Part shown: piece after piece, positions 1 to 7,675 of the stretch
Numbering within the stretch: position 1 is the stretch's first letter
Layout of the letters: each line of letters begins with the position of its first letter
Origin: Vibrio cyclitrophicus
GTDB taxonomy: Bacteria; Pseudomonadota; Gammaproteobacteria; Enterobacterales; Vibrionaceae
NCBI RefSeq assembly: GCF_024347435.1
Contig: NZ_AP025481.1
Location: 744,001-808,000 of the forward strand
Direction: 5' to 3'
DNA length: 64,000 bases
Translations under genes and position numbers: made by a program
Notes under the pieces: model-generated
Told to the model about the DNA's origin: nothing
Databases searched by the model: none
What the model saw: the letters and a program-made list of their open reading frames with translations, nothing else

Positions 1-1
1 T

Positions 2-70
2 TGCATTGTGATGTTCGCGGTAGATATCAAAGAACTAATTCCTAAGCGTGTACTGACAGATAATTATTAG
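2..70 (+). CDS. Possible 3' end of an upstream gene (partial)
   Basis: The first bases hold an open frame of 22 codons ending in TAG at 68-70, reading ...FAVDIKELIPKRVLTDNY. It is open from the window edge, so it may be the C-terminus of a gene that starts before the window. An open run this short is expected by chance about one time in three, and I do not recognise the product. Confidence 0.3.
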   Translation, partial: CIVMFAVDIKELIPKRVLTDNY

Positions 71-227
71 ACGGACTAACGCGCCTAAATGAGAAGTACG
101 AAAGTATGGATTAAACATAAAACGAAGCGCGGATTATATAGAGATCAGGATCACATTGTCGAGGTTAAACAGTGAACGGATAGCGAACAATGCACAATTA
201 AATGCATTTCGTCGGTTATTCGGCCAT

Positions 228-266
228 AAAAAGAAAAAATCCCCACTAATTCCATTAGCAGGGATT
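228..266 (-). terminator. Rho-independent terminator of the lipoprotein gene
   Basis: On the minus strand there is a hairpin with a 6+5 bp stem, a two-base internal mismatch and a 3-base loop (238-266). A T-rich tract (TTTTTTCTTTTT) follows it. It lies about 55 bp past the stop of the gene at 321-1007. Confidence 0.7.
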
Positions 267-320
267 CGATTTATCAAAAGTAAAAGTGTTAGATCTCGTT
301 TTAACTAAAACCGCTTAACG

Positions 321-1007
321 CTATTTAGTTATTTTCTTCTGAACGTATTTTTGTCCTACATCGACAACCGCAACGTCTCTAAAGAAGCTTCTACCCAACA
401 GAAGTGGGAAAGCAAGATGCGTTCGGTCTGCTAATGTAAACTCGGTTTTGTCTTTTAGATCACCGATTTGAATCGCAGCCACAACAACGGCACGTCGTTG
501 TGTACCTTCAGCGCTTGATTGCTTGATCTTAACCCAGCGTTCTACTGGTAAACTGATCTCTTCGGTTGTGATGCCGTCATGTTCAATCTTGAACTTAACC
601 CAATCTTTTCCGTCACGTTCAAAATCAACAATATCAACCGCACTGATTGATGATGTTGTTGCACCCGTATCTACACGTGCTTTAAACGCTTCTTTCAAGC
701 CCGGAACAAACACCCATTCTTCTTCTCCAAGAATCAGTTTGCCATCGCTTGTCTTCGTTGCTTTTTCTACTGGTTTCTCAACCGGTACTGGCTTTTTCTC
801 TGGTTCGGTTGGTTTTACTTCTTCAGGCTTCTCTGTAGGTTCCGTGACCTTCTCACCTTCAGTTGCGTCAGTCTTTGAAGAGTCATCCACAACAGGTTGT
901 TCTATTTGAGGCTTTTGCTCTGGTTCGACAGGAACTTGAGTCGTTGTGGAGCAAGCAAAAAGGCCACCACTTAGCATTAGAGTTACAATCGCTTTCCAAT
1001 TATACAT
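321..1007 (-). CDS. Zn-protease-like (RimB/DUF785-type) lipoprotein
   Basis: This 228-residue protein starts with a lipoprotein signal whose lipobox is LFAC (Cys about residue 19). Residues 25-85 form a low-complexity Pro/Glu/Lys-rich linker, probably a periplasmic spacer. The C-terminal 140 residues match the putative ATP-dependent zinc protease family (PF05618), a retropepsin-like fold, with the motif DTGATTSSI near residue 113 and a LLLGRSFF segment near the end. The family name is historical and the activity here is unproven. The start lies 11 bp past the stop of the aminotransferase gene, so the two are probably co-transcribed. A clear terminator follows. Confidence 0.8.
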   Translation of the reverse strand: MYNWKAIVTLMLSGGLFACSTTTQVPVEPEQKPQIEQPVVDDSSKTDATEGEKVTEPTEKPEEVKPTEPEKKPVPVEKPVEKATKTSDGKLILGEEEWVFVPGLKEAFKARVDTGATTSSISAVDIVDFERDGKDWVKFKIEHDGITTEEISLPVERWVKIKQSSAEGTQRRAVVVAAIQIGDLKDKTEFTLADRTHLAFPLLLGRSFFRDVAVVDVGQKYVQKKITK

Positions 1008-1018
1008 TCAGTCACCTT

Positions 1019-2203
1019 CTATTTTGAAACGTTGGCTATCGCTTTCGCTACATAAGGAATATGAGATTCAGAAAGACCTGCAATATTGATGCGTCCATCA
1101 CCAACACCGTAGATTCCATATTCTTCACGTAATTGATTCATTTGAGTTTCTTTAAAGCCTAGTACAGTAAACATACCTTTATGGCTTTCAATGAAATCAA
1201 ATTGTGACGTGTTATAAGTATTTCGCAATTCATCGCATAAACTTTGGCGCAGATTTAACAAACGCTGTTGCATTTCACTTAACTCTTGCTTCCAAATCGT
1301 TGTTAGCTCTTGATTCTGAAGAATTGTTTTCACTAGAGCCGCACCATGATCTGGCGGCATAGTGTAAGTTGAACGGGCCAGAGTTAGAAGTTTACCTTTT
1401 GCGTTACCAACGTGTTCGCTGTTCTTACCAATAACGATCGCAGCACCTGTTCTTTCACGGTACAAACCGAAGTTTTTCGAGCAAGATGTCGTGATAAGCA
1501 TTTCTTCAATATTGTTAGCCATATGCTGAAGACCTTTTGCATCTTCTTCTAGACCATCACCGAATCCCTGGTAAGCGATATCAACAAACGGTAAGAAACC
1601 ATTTTTCTGCGATAACTTGGTAATTTCCTGCCACGCTTCAAAATCGATGTCAGCCCCCGTTGGGTTATGGCAGCAACCGTGCAGCAATACTACGTCTGAA
1701 GGGCCCGCTTTCGATAGGTCTTCTAGCATTTTTGCAGTATCAACTTGCTTGGTTTGAGGACTGAAGTAATTGTAGTAGCGAACTTTCAAGCCAGCCGCTT
1801 CCATGACCGGTTTGTGGTTAACGTAGCTTGGGTTTGAAATCCAAACTGTCGTGTCAGGTTGAGAAACTTTCATTAAGTCTCCCAACATACGAAGTGCACC
1901 ACTTGCACCTGGTGTTTGAATCGCAGCAACACGACCCATTGCAGAAGTCCCTTTAAGCAAAAGATCAACCATGCTCTGGTTGAACTCTTCACAGCCTGCT
2001 AGGCCAACGTAAGCTTTGGTTTTCTGAGTCTCGACAACAATATCTTGAGCCATAGAAACGGCTTTCATGATAGGTGTTTCGCCTTGGTCGTTTTTGTAAA
2101 CGCCAATACCTAAATCGACTTTGTCAGTACGAGGGTCGCCACGGTAAGCGACAGAAAGAGATAAAATTGGATCTAAAGTTGGTTTTGGTAGATGTGAAAA
2201 CAT
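1019..2203 (-). CDS. Aromatic/aspartate aminotransferase (class I, PLP)
   Basis: The protein belongs to the AspC/TyrB family of PLP-dependent aminotransferases, which move amino groups between aspartate or aromatic amino acids and 2-oxo acids in the cytoplasm. The N-terminus FSHLPKPTLDPILSL...GDPRTDKVDLGIGVYKN is typical. The PLP lysine lies in SCSKNFGLYRERTGA, and HNPTGAD marks the cofactor pocket. I start at 2203, which gives 394 residues, the usual length. The longer frame to 2251 adds 16 residues outside the family, and an AAAGGG sequence precedes 2203. Substrate preference (Asp or Tyr/Phe) cannot be told from sequence alone, so no symbol is given. Confidence 0.9.
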   Translation of the reverse strand: MFSHLPKPTLDPILSLSVAYRGDPRTDKVDLGIGVYKNDQGETPIMKAVSMAQDIVVETQKTKAYVGLAGCEEFNQSMVDLLLKGTSAMGRVAAIQTPGASGALRMLGDLMKVSQPDTTVWISNPSYVNHKPVMEAAGLKVRYYNYFSPQTKQVDTAKMLEDLSKAGPSDVVLLHGCCHNPTGADIDFEAWQEITKLSQKNGFLPFVDIAYQGFGDGLEEDAKGLQHMANNIEEMLITTSCSKNFGLYRERTGAAIVIGKNSEHVGNAKGKLLTLARSTYTMPPDHGAALVKTILQNQELTTIWKQELSEMQQRLLNLRQSLCDELRNTYNTSQFDFIESHKGMFTVLGFKETQMNQLREEYGIYGVGDGRINIAGLSESHIPYVAKAIANVSK

Positions 2204-2390
2204 GAAAGTCACAACCCTTTGAAATTCAAGTAATGGCCTCCAAGTTATCATTTTATTTACAATTTAAGAAACAGAAATTCATCAAAGTTTTGATTTTTAG
2301 GAGATAACTCTAGTTGAGACTGGTGCAATCTAATATTCCCTATTCCATATAGTTCAATATTCAATCAATTTACAAATTTAGAACGTCATA

Positions 2391-2423
2391 AAATAAAAAA
2401 GCCTCAACAGAGAAGCTGAGGCT
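2391..2423 (-). terminator. Terminator downstream of nrdG
   Basis: The hairpin AGCCTCA / TGAGGCT is followed on the minus strand by a T-rich run (AAATAAAAAA on the plus strand). It sits 45 bp past the nrdG stop. Confidence 0.75.
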
Positions 2424-2468
2424 ACTAATTTGCACTAATGTAGGTTGACGTTAACTAACGAAAGTCTA

Positions 2469-2936
2469 CTAGAGTCGGAACCGATGAATAATTTGGTTTG
2501 AACTACCACGCCAATCTAACATTGGGTCTGCTTTATCTTGTTCAAAGCGACCGTCAATCAAGGTATCAACGTATTCCAATACTTGCTTCTGCTTATCATC
2601 AAGCTCATCGAGTTCATAGCCAGTCCACATCCAGATGTCTTTACCTTCGCACTCCGCTTTCACACGCTGAACAAGCTTCAGTACTTCAGACACGTTTGCA
2701 GGATGCATAGGATCACCACCAGAAAGCGATAACCCGCGACGTTTAATTCGCGGATCCTGGAGATCTGCGATAATTTGGTCTTGCAGTTCTTGAGTGAACA
2801 AATGCCCAGAGTCTAACCTTTGCGTCGATTGGTTATAACACCCGCGACACTTGTGCACACAACCCGACACAAACAACGTGCAGCGTGTTCCTGGACCATT
2901 TACAACGTCGATTGGATGATATTGATGATAATTCAT
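2469..2936 (-). CDS. nrdG: Anaerobic ribonucleotide reductase activase
   Basis: NrdG is a radical SAM enzyme that makes the glycyl radical on NrdD under anoxia. The 155-residue length is normal. The [4Fe-4S] motif CVHKCRGC (CxxxCxxC, residues about 26-33) and the GGDP motif (SLSGGDPMHP) that contacts SAM are both present. The start MNYHQYHPIDVVNGPG is the family N-terminus. It lies downstream of nrdD on the same strand with a 174-bp spacer that contains a hairpin, and ends at a terminator, so nrdD-nrdG is very likely one operon under the FNR/NrdR-type promoter upstream of nrdD. Confidence 0.96.
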   Translation of the reverse strand: MNYHQYHPIDVVNGPGTRCTLFVSGCVHKCRGCYNQSTQRLDSGHLFTQELQDQIIADLQDPRIKRRGLSLSGGDPMHPANVSEVLKLVQRVKAECEGKDIWMWTGYELDELDDKQKQVLEYVDTLIDGRFEQDKADPMLDWRGSSNQIIHRFRL

Positions 2937-3006
2937 AAGACAGTATTGAAAACTCGTTATTACTTAATAGGTTAAAGTGCAGTGCTGTAAGAACTGAAAC
3001 GAAAGA

Positions 3007-3035
3007 ATTGGTACCGACATGAAGCCGATACCAAT
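3007..3035 (-). other. Hairpin in the nrdD-nrdG spacer
   Basis: Arms at 3007-3018 and 3024-3035 pair over 12 positions on the minus strand (ATTGGTATCGGC / GTCGGTACCAAT), two of them G-U, with a 5-base loop. No T-run follows, so it is more likely an RNA processing or stability element that sets the nrdD:nrdG ratio than a terminator. Confidence 0.5.
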
Positions 3036-3110
3036 CTTATTTCTTGAACCGTAGCTCTTCTAAGTGAGCGAGCTAAAGATCGCAGACCTTAACTAGGATC
3101 CTTTGTTAGA

Positions 3111-5234
3111 TCAAAGGTGCTTCACGCGGCGTTTAACTTCTTCTTGCTTACCGAAGTTAAACGGTCGTGCATCTGGGCTACCAAGGTAACCACATACACG
3201 GCGTGTTACGGATACTTTGGTTGAGTCATGGTTGCCACACTTAGGACACGTAAAGCCCTTACTTGTACAGTCAAACTCTCCGTTATATCCACACTCGTAA
3301 CATTCATCAATCGGCGTGTTGGTGCCGTAGTAAGGAACACGTGTGTAGCTGTAATCCCATACGTTTTCTAGCGCTTCGATGTTCTTCTGCATGTTCGGGA
3401 ATTCGCCGTAACAGATAAAACCACCACTAGAGATTTCAGGATAAGGCATCTCGAAATCGATCTTGTCGTATGGGTTCACTTTCTTCTGTACGTCTAAGTG
3501 GAAGCTGTTTGTGTAGTAACCACGGTCTGTTACGCCATCAATCACACCAAACTCTTTGGTATCGATGCTGCAGAAACGGCTGCATAGGTTTTCACTTGGT
3601 GTGCCATATAGGCTGAACGCGTAACCTGTCTCTTTTGTCCAAGATTCCACTTGACGCTTCATGTACTCCACTAGCTCAAGCGCTTTAGCACGCATTTCGC
3701 CATCGTCATACAGGTGAATATCTGTGCCGTAAAGTGCGGTCATTGCTTCGTGGATACCAATGTAACCAAGAGAAACTGACGCACGGCCGTTCTTGAAAAT
3801 GTCAGCAATGGAGTCGTCTGCTTTCAAACGAACGCCACATGCTCCTTCCATATATAGGATTGGAGCAACACGCGCTTTCACGTTTTCTAGACGAGAAATA
3901 CGAGTTTCTAGAGCACGACGAGCCAGCTTCAGTTTTTCATCAAGCAGCTCATAGAACTTAGCCATATCTTGCTTCGCGTTAATCGCGATACGTGGCAAGT
4001 TCAAGCTAACTACACCTAAGTTGTTACGTCCTTCATGAATCAACTCACCGTTTTCTTCGTAAGTATTCAAGAAGCTACGGCAACCCATAGGCGTTTTAAA
4101 TGACCCTGTCACTTCTACTACTTTGTCGTAGTTAAGAATGTCTGGATACATACGCTTAGACGCACACTCAAGCGCTAATTGCTTGATGTCGTAGTTTGGA
4201 TCTTGCTTCTGGTGATTCAAACCATCTTTAATCGCAAACACCAGTTTAGGGAACACGGCTGTTTTGCGGTTCTTACCCAAACCTGCAATGCGGTTTTTCA
4301 AGATAGATTGCTGGATAAGTTTTGAACCCCAGCTTTCGCCTAGACCAAAACCAAATGTTACGAATGGTGTTTGACCGTTAGCTGTGTGCAGCGTGTTTAC
4401 TTCGTACTCCAGAGATTGGAACGCGTCGTAACACTCTTTCTCTGTACGAGAGATAGCAAAAGCTTCTGGGCTATGAATGTCCCACTCTTTCGCTAGAGAT
4501 AAATGCTTCTCGTAGCTCGCCATAACGTAAGGCTCTAAAACCTCATCGATACGGTTAATCGTAGTACCGCCATAGATGTGGCTCGCCACTTGCGCGATGA
4601 TCTGCGCTGTTACCGCTGTTGCCGTAGAAATAGACTTAGGTGTGTCGATTTCTGCGTTACCCATCTTGAAGCCATGCGTTAACATGCCTTTCAGATCGAT
4701 AAGCATACAGTTAAACATTGGGAAGAACGGTGCGTAGTCTAGATCGTGGTAATGAATGTCACCACACTCGTGAGCTTGTACGATGTCACGCGGCAAAATG
4801 TGAGTTTTTGCATAGTGTTTAGCCACGATACCCGCCAGCAAATCTCGCTGAGTAGGAATTACTTTACCGTCTTTGTTGGCATTCTCATTGATCAGATCAA
4901 CATTGCTTTCTTCGATAAGGCCTTCGATTTCACGCGTTAAAGCGCTTTGCTTTTCACGTGCGATGTCACGGTCATGACGATATTCAATGTAGGCACGAGC
5001 CAGAGACTTATACGGTCCCTGCATTAGCTCATTCTCGACCAAAGTCTGAATTTCAGAAATATGAACTTCATCGTAGTCTTCGAGCTTCAACTCAACTGCT
5101 AATGCCACATTCAGAGCATAAATAGCAATTTCCTTATCGGCTTTGTCTGATGCTGCTTCCACTGCAGCTTGGATACGATCTCTACTGAATGGAGCTCTTG
5201 AGCCATCACGCTTGATTACGATTGATTTCACCAC
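3111..5234 (-). CDS. nrdD: Anaerobic ribonucleoside-triphosphate reductase
   Basis: This class III reductase converts NTPs to dNTPs without oxygen using a glycyl radical and formate. At 707 residues it has the family length. The first 90 residues are an ATP-cone (VIKRDGSRAPFSRDRIQAAV). The C-terminus has a Zn-ribbon with CYECGYNGEFDC and CPKCG, then the glycyl radical loop RVCGYLGSPD with the radical Gly in that turn. It is activated by NrdG, encoded just downstream. The 300-bp region upstream holds a perfect FNR palindrome and two NrdR-type boxes. Confidence 0.97.
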   Translation of the reverse strand: MVKSIVIKRDGSRAPFSRDRIQAAVEAASDKADKEIAIYALNVALAVELKLEDYDEVHISEIQTLVENELMQGPYKSLARAYIEYRHDRDIAREKQSALTREIEGLIEESNVDLINENANKDGKVIPTQRDLLAGIVAKHYAKTHILPRDIVQAHECGDIHYHDLDYAPFFPMFNCMLIDLKGMLTHGFKMGNAEIDTPKSISTATAVTAQIIAQVASHIYGGTTINRIDEVLEPYVMASYEKHLSLAKEWDIHSPEAFAISRTEKECYDAFQSLEYEVNTLHTANGQTPFVTFGFGLGESWGSKLIQQSILKNRIAGLGKNRKTAVFPKLVFAIKDGLNHQKQDPNYDIKQLALECASKRMYPDILNYDKVVEVTGSFKTPMGCRSFLNTYEENGELIHEGRNNLGVVSLNLPRIAINAKQDMAKFYELLDEKLKLARRALETRISRLENVKARVAPILYMEGACGVRLKADDSIADIFKNGRASVSLGYIGIHEAMTALYGTDIHLYDDGEMRAKALELVEYMKRQVESWTKETGYAFSLYGTPSENLCSRFCSIDTKEFGVIDGVTDRGYYTNSFHLDVQKKVNPYDKIDFEMPYPEISSGGFICYGEFPNMQKNIEALENVWDYSYTRVPYYGTNTPIDECYECGYNGEFDCTSKGFTCPKCGNHDSTKVSVTRRVCGYLGSPDARPFNFGKQEEVKRRVKHL

Positions 5235-5275
5235 TTCTCCTTACTCTTGAGGTATTCACAGACTTATCCACAAAC

Positions 5276-5291
5276 ACACTATATAGAGCGA
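5276..5291 (-). promoter_or_regulatory. NrdR box 1 (proximal)
   Basis: ACACTATATAGAGCGA matches the left half and core of the NrdR consensus ACACWATATATWGTGT, with a poorer right half. It begins 42 bp upstream of the nrdD start and 31 bp from box 2, the usual three-turn spacing for NrdR pairs. Confidence 0.6.
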
Positions 5292-5306
5292 TTTATCGTT
5301 TAACTA

Positions 5307-5322
5307 ACACTAGATATTGTGG
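5307..5322 (-). promoter_or_regulatory. NrdR box 2 (distal)
   Basis: ACACTAGATATTGTGG is a good match to ACACWATATATWGTGT, with mismatches at positions 7 and 16. With box 1 it forms a pair 31 bp apart, which supports repression of nrdDG by NrdR when dATP/ATP is high. nrdR itself is not in this window. Confidence 0.65.
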
Positions 5323-5353
5323 CGTATTTAACGAGAACCACCAACTTTGAGTA

Positions 5354-5367
5354 TTGATTTGGATCAA
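5354..5367 (-). promoter_or_regulatory. FNR site upstream of nrdDG
   Basis: TTGATTTGGATCAA is a perfect match to the FNR consensus TTGAT-N4-ATCAA. It is about 120 bp upstream of the nrdD start and fits anaerobic activation of a class III reductase. The gene on the other side (5535, plus) could also be affected. Confidence 0.8.
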
Positions 5368-5534
5368 TAAAACGCGAACGCTGAACAAGATAAATCCAAT
5401 ATTATTACGTGAGTTCTCAAGTCGAAAAGAAACAATGCAACAATAAAAAAACTGCTAAAAAGAGTTGAATTTTTGGTAAGTGTTGTAGGATAACGGCTCA
5501 ACTATATTGGACGACAAAATTAGGGATATTTGGA

Positions 5535-6410
5535 ATGAAACGACTTCAAAAGTGGGTAATGCTAAGTTGCTTACTCAGTAGCCACGCATTTGCTGAACCT
5601 TTGACCATATCCAGTTGGAATATCGAATGGTTATCAACCAATGTGGCTGTGAATAAGTTTTCTGCCCAACGTGATCAAGCGGATTTCGATAAACTCGAAC
5701 AGTATTTCCAATCCTTAGATGCGGATGTGGTTGCTTTTCAAGAAGTCGATGACGTCAATGCCATTCAACGCATCGCTGGCGATCAATATGAAATCTTGAT
5801 GTCTGATCGTTCATTGCCCAAAAACAGTAACCGACAATTCAAAGAAGTGAACCAATATACGGGCTTCGCGGTTCGTAAAGGAATCGCTCTCACTGACTAC
5901 GCTGACTTTCCTCTAGAAACGAGTGCTAACAGCAAGCTTAGGTTTGCCAGCTATATGGTTGTAGAAACGGACACAAAACCAATTCATATGTTGTCAGTGC
6001 ATTTAAAGGCGGGTTGCAGCGGCGCGTATAAGTCTAATCGCGACTGTTCAAGGCTCAAAGACCAAGCTCAACAACTGAATAAGTGGATACAGCAAAGAGA
6101 ACGTAAAGGCGAAGACTACGCGATTCTGGGCGACTTTAACCATAACCTCTCCTATTCAAGAGATTGGATGTGGAAAGATATGACGCAAAATACCGATGCT
6201 CAGTTGGCAACACGAAAAACTCGAGCAGATTGTAAGGTACGCTCAAACCGCAATAATCACCGTACACATCAGTTTCGTTCAGTGATTGATCATATTGTGG
6301 TGAGCAAGTCCTTGAATGCTTCTCCTGCGAAACAAAAGGTATTTGAAACGCAAGATGTGCTGGACTACAAACTCAGTGACCACTGCCCAGTTTCAACGAC
6401 TATTAAATAG
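5535..6410 (+). CDS. Exported endonuclease/exonuclease/phosphatase-fold protein
   Basis: The 291-residue protein has a Sec signal peptide (MKRLQKWVMLSCLLSSHAFA) and then the EEP fold. Motifs in order are SSWNIEWL (metal-binding Asn), FQEVDD (catalytic Glu), LSVHLKAGC, LGDFNHNL (Asp/Asn pair) and LSDHCPV at the end (catalytic Asp-His). These are the DNase I/exonuclease III core residues, so it is probably an active phosphoesterase in the periplasm or outside the cell, possibly a nuclease. The substrate is not predictable. It is a single gene divergent from nrdDG. Confidence 0.85.
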   Translation: MKRLQKWVMLSCLLSSHAFAEPLTISSWNIEWLSTNVAVNKFSAQRDQADFDKLEQYFQSLDADVVAFQEVDDVNAIQRIAGDQYEILMSDRSLPKNSNRQFKEVNQYTGFAVRKGIALTDYADFPLETSANSKLRFASYMVVETDTKPIHMLSVHLKAGCSGAYKSNRDCSRLKDQAQQLNKWIQQRERKGEDYAILGDFNHNLSYSRDWMWKDMTQNTDAQLATRKTRADCKVRSNRNNHRTHQFRSVIDHIVVSKSLNASPAKQKVFETQDVLDYKLSDHCPVSTTIK

Positions 6411-6471
6411 TAGATTTTAGATAACAGCAGATTGTAGATAACTGAAAATAATAGAAACAGTAAATATAGAA

Positions 6472-6512
6472 AGAGGCTGAATGACTTTCGTGCTGAAAGC
6501 GAGTCAACCTCT
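6472..6512. terminator. Hairpin between converging genes
   Basis: AGAGG / CCTCT outer arms plus an inner CTTTC-AGCAC-GAAAG stem form an imperfect hairpin. On the minus strand it is followed by TTTCTATATTT. It lies between the stop of the nuclease-fold gene and the end of the YeeE/YedE pair and may end one or both. Confidence 0.45.
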
Positions 6513-6573
6513 ATGCTTGGTCAGCTCAGAACGGATAACGTCAAAGCCAATGTAATCAGCTATAAGCTTGCTA

Positions 6574-7005
6574 CTAACAGGTTTTGTTCATACGATCCGC
6601 CAGCCACATTCCCACCAGCATGCTTATCATAAACACCCACACCGTCGGGTTGCCGCCACTTAGGCTGGTTACCGCAGGGCCTGGGCAAAAGCCTGCAATC
6701 CCCCAGCCTAAGCCAAACGCTGTAGATCCAAGAATCAGCTTTCTGTCTATCAACGGATTGTTACGGCTATCTAACGGCTCGCCATTGATGGCTTTAGCGC
6801 GCTTTTTAATGACCAGATGATAAAACGGTGCAAAGACCAATAGCGCGCCACCCATGACGAATGCCAAACTAATGTCCCAGTTACCGGTAATGTCTAAGAA
6901 GCCGAGTACCTTCTCAGGATCAGCCATCCCTGAGATGATCATGCCAGAGCCAAAAAGAATACCTGCGACCAAACCGATAACGATAGTAAATGCAGCGTTT
7001 TTCAT
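6574..7005 (-). CDS. DUF6691 / YeeE-YedE family membrane protein (second half-transporter)
   Basis: This 143-residue membrane protein has about four TM segments and is the second half of a split YeeE/YedE sulfur-transport family protein. GFLDITGNWD and the conserved GWGIAGFCPGPA with its cysteine are the marks of the family. YeeE/TsuA proteins move thiosulfate, and the two-gene versions (PmpAB type) are tied to sulfur-compound handling. The start shares one base with the stop of the 7005-7466 gene (ATAATG-type overlap), so the halves are translated together and likely form one pore. Confidence 0.85.
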   Translation of the reverse strand: MKNAAFTIVIGLVAGILFGSGMIISGMADPEKVLGFLDITGNWDISLAFVMGGALLVFAPFYHLVIKKRAKAINGEPLDSRNNPLIDRKLILGSTAFGLGWGIAGFCPGPAVTSLSGGNPTVWVFMISMLVGMWLADRMNKTC

Positions 7006-7466
7006 TATGCCCCCAAGCCAGTCAGATTCTTGATAAACACGGTTACGATTGCCACACCCATAAATACACAGGTCGCAACAATAGAACGTTTAGATAAACG
7101 AGCCATTCCGACAATGCCATGCCCGCTAGTACAACCGTTCGCTGTTTTAGTACCAAAGCCCACCAGAAGGCCAGCAATAATCACTAAAGCGAGATTCATC
7201 TCTTCTAACTGCGGAAGTTGGTAGCCCGTCGGAATTAATAGCCAACCACTTGCGACCATTCCCACAACAAAGGCGATACGCCAGTGTTTTTCGGTGTTTG
7301 CTGTATCCGCATCTTTACGTTCTTTGTTGCTGGTGCCAGTTGGCAATAATCGGCTGACAATGCCACTAATGCCAGCAACTCGACCAATCCCCAACATTAA
7401 AACAATGGCCGACACGCCTAACAACATGCCGCCGAAAAAAGCATCCCAAGGAATCAAACTAAGCAC
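7005..7466 (-). CDS. YeeE/YedE family membrane protein (first half-transporter)
   Basis: The 153-residue protein has about four TM segments, with the conserved loop GTKTANGCTSGHG (Cys in CTSGHG) of the YeeE/YedE (sulf_transp) family. It pairs with the overlapping gene at 6574-7005. The function is probably import or movement of thiosulfate, persulfide or another sulfur compound. The promoter region carries two identical ATTAG-N6-CTAAT repeats, resembling operators of ArsR-type sulfide/persulfide sensors (BigR/SqrR). No ArsR gene is adjacent, which is unusual for this locus type. Confidence 0.85.
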   Translation of the reverse strand: MLSLIPWDAFFGGMLLGVSAIVLMLGIGRVAGISGIVSRLLPTGTSNKERKDADTANTEKHWRIAFVVGMVASGWLLIPTGYQLPQLEEMNLALVIIAGLLVGFGTKTANGCTSGHGIVGMARLSKRSIVATCVFMGVAIVTVFIKNLTGLGA

Positions 7467-7512
7467 AAACCTCTCCTATCCACAAACATCATAAACTCAT
7501 AACAACCTATAA

Positions 7513-7552
7513 ATTAGAGTTTACTAATAAATATAAATTAGTCAATGCTAAT
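7513..7552 (-). promoter_or_regulatory. Twin ATTAG-N6-CTAAT operators upstream of the YeeE/YedE pair
   Basis: Two inverted repeats of the same design, ATTAG-N6-CTAAT, sit at 7513-7528 and 7537-7552, 24 bp apart, starting 47 bp upstream of the first YeeE gene. The AT-rich five-base arms with a six-base gap resemble BigR/SqrR-class ArsR operators. The link to that regulator is inference. Confidence 0.55.
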
Positions 7553-7606
7553 GTACTGCGAGTATGTGCCGTTTTGTAAGTCTGGAATTAACAAGCGCCC
7601 TGCATG

Positions 7607-7638
7607 AAAAAAGCCCCTAGGCGTTAACCTAAGGGCTT
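7607..7638 (-). terminator. Terminator of the glycosyltransferase gene
   Basis: The hairpin AAGCCCTTAGG / CCTAGGGGCTT on the minus strand is followed by a T-run (TTTTTTC). It is 38 bp past the stop at 7676. Confidence 0.8.
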
Positions 7639-7675
7639 ATGATTTAATTCGGTTGTATTGGTTGTATTATGTAAG

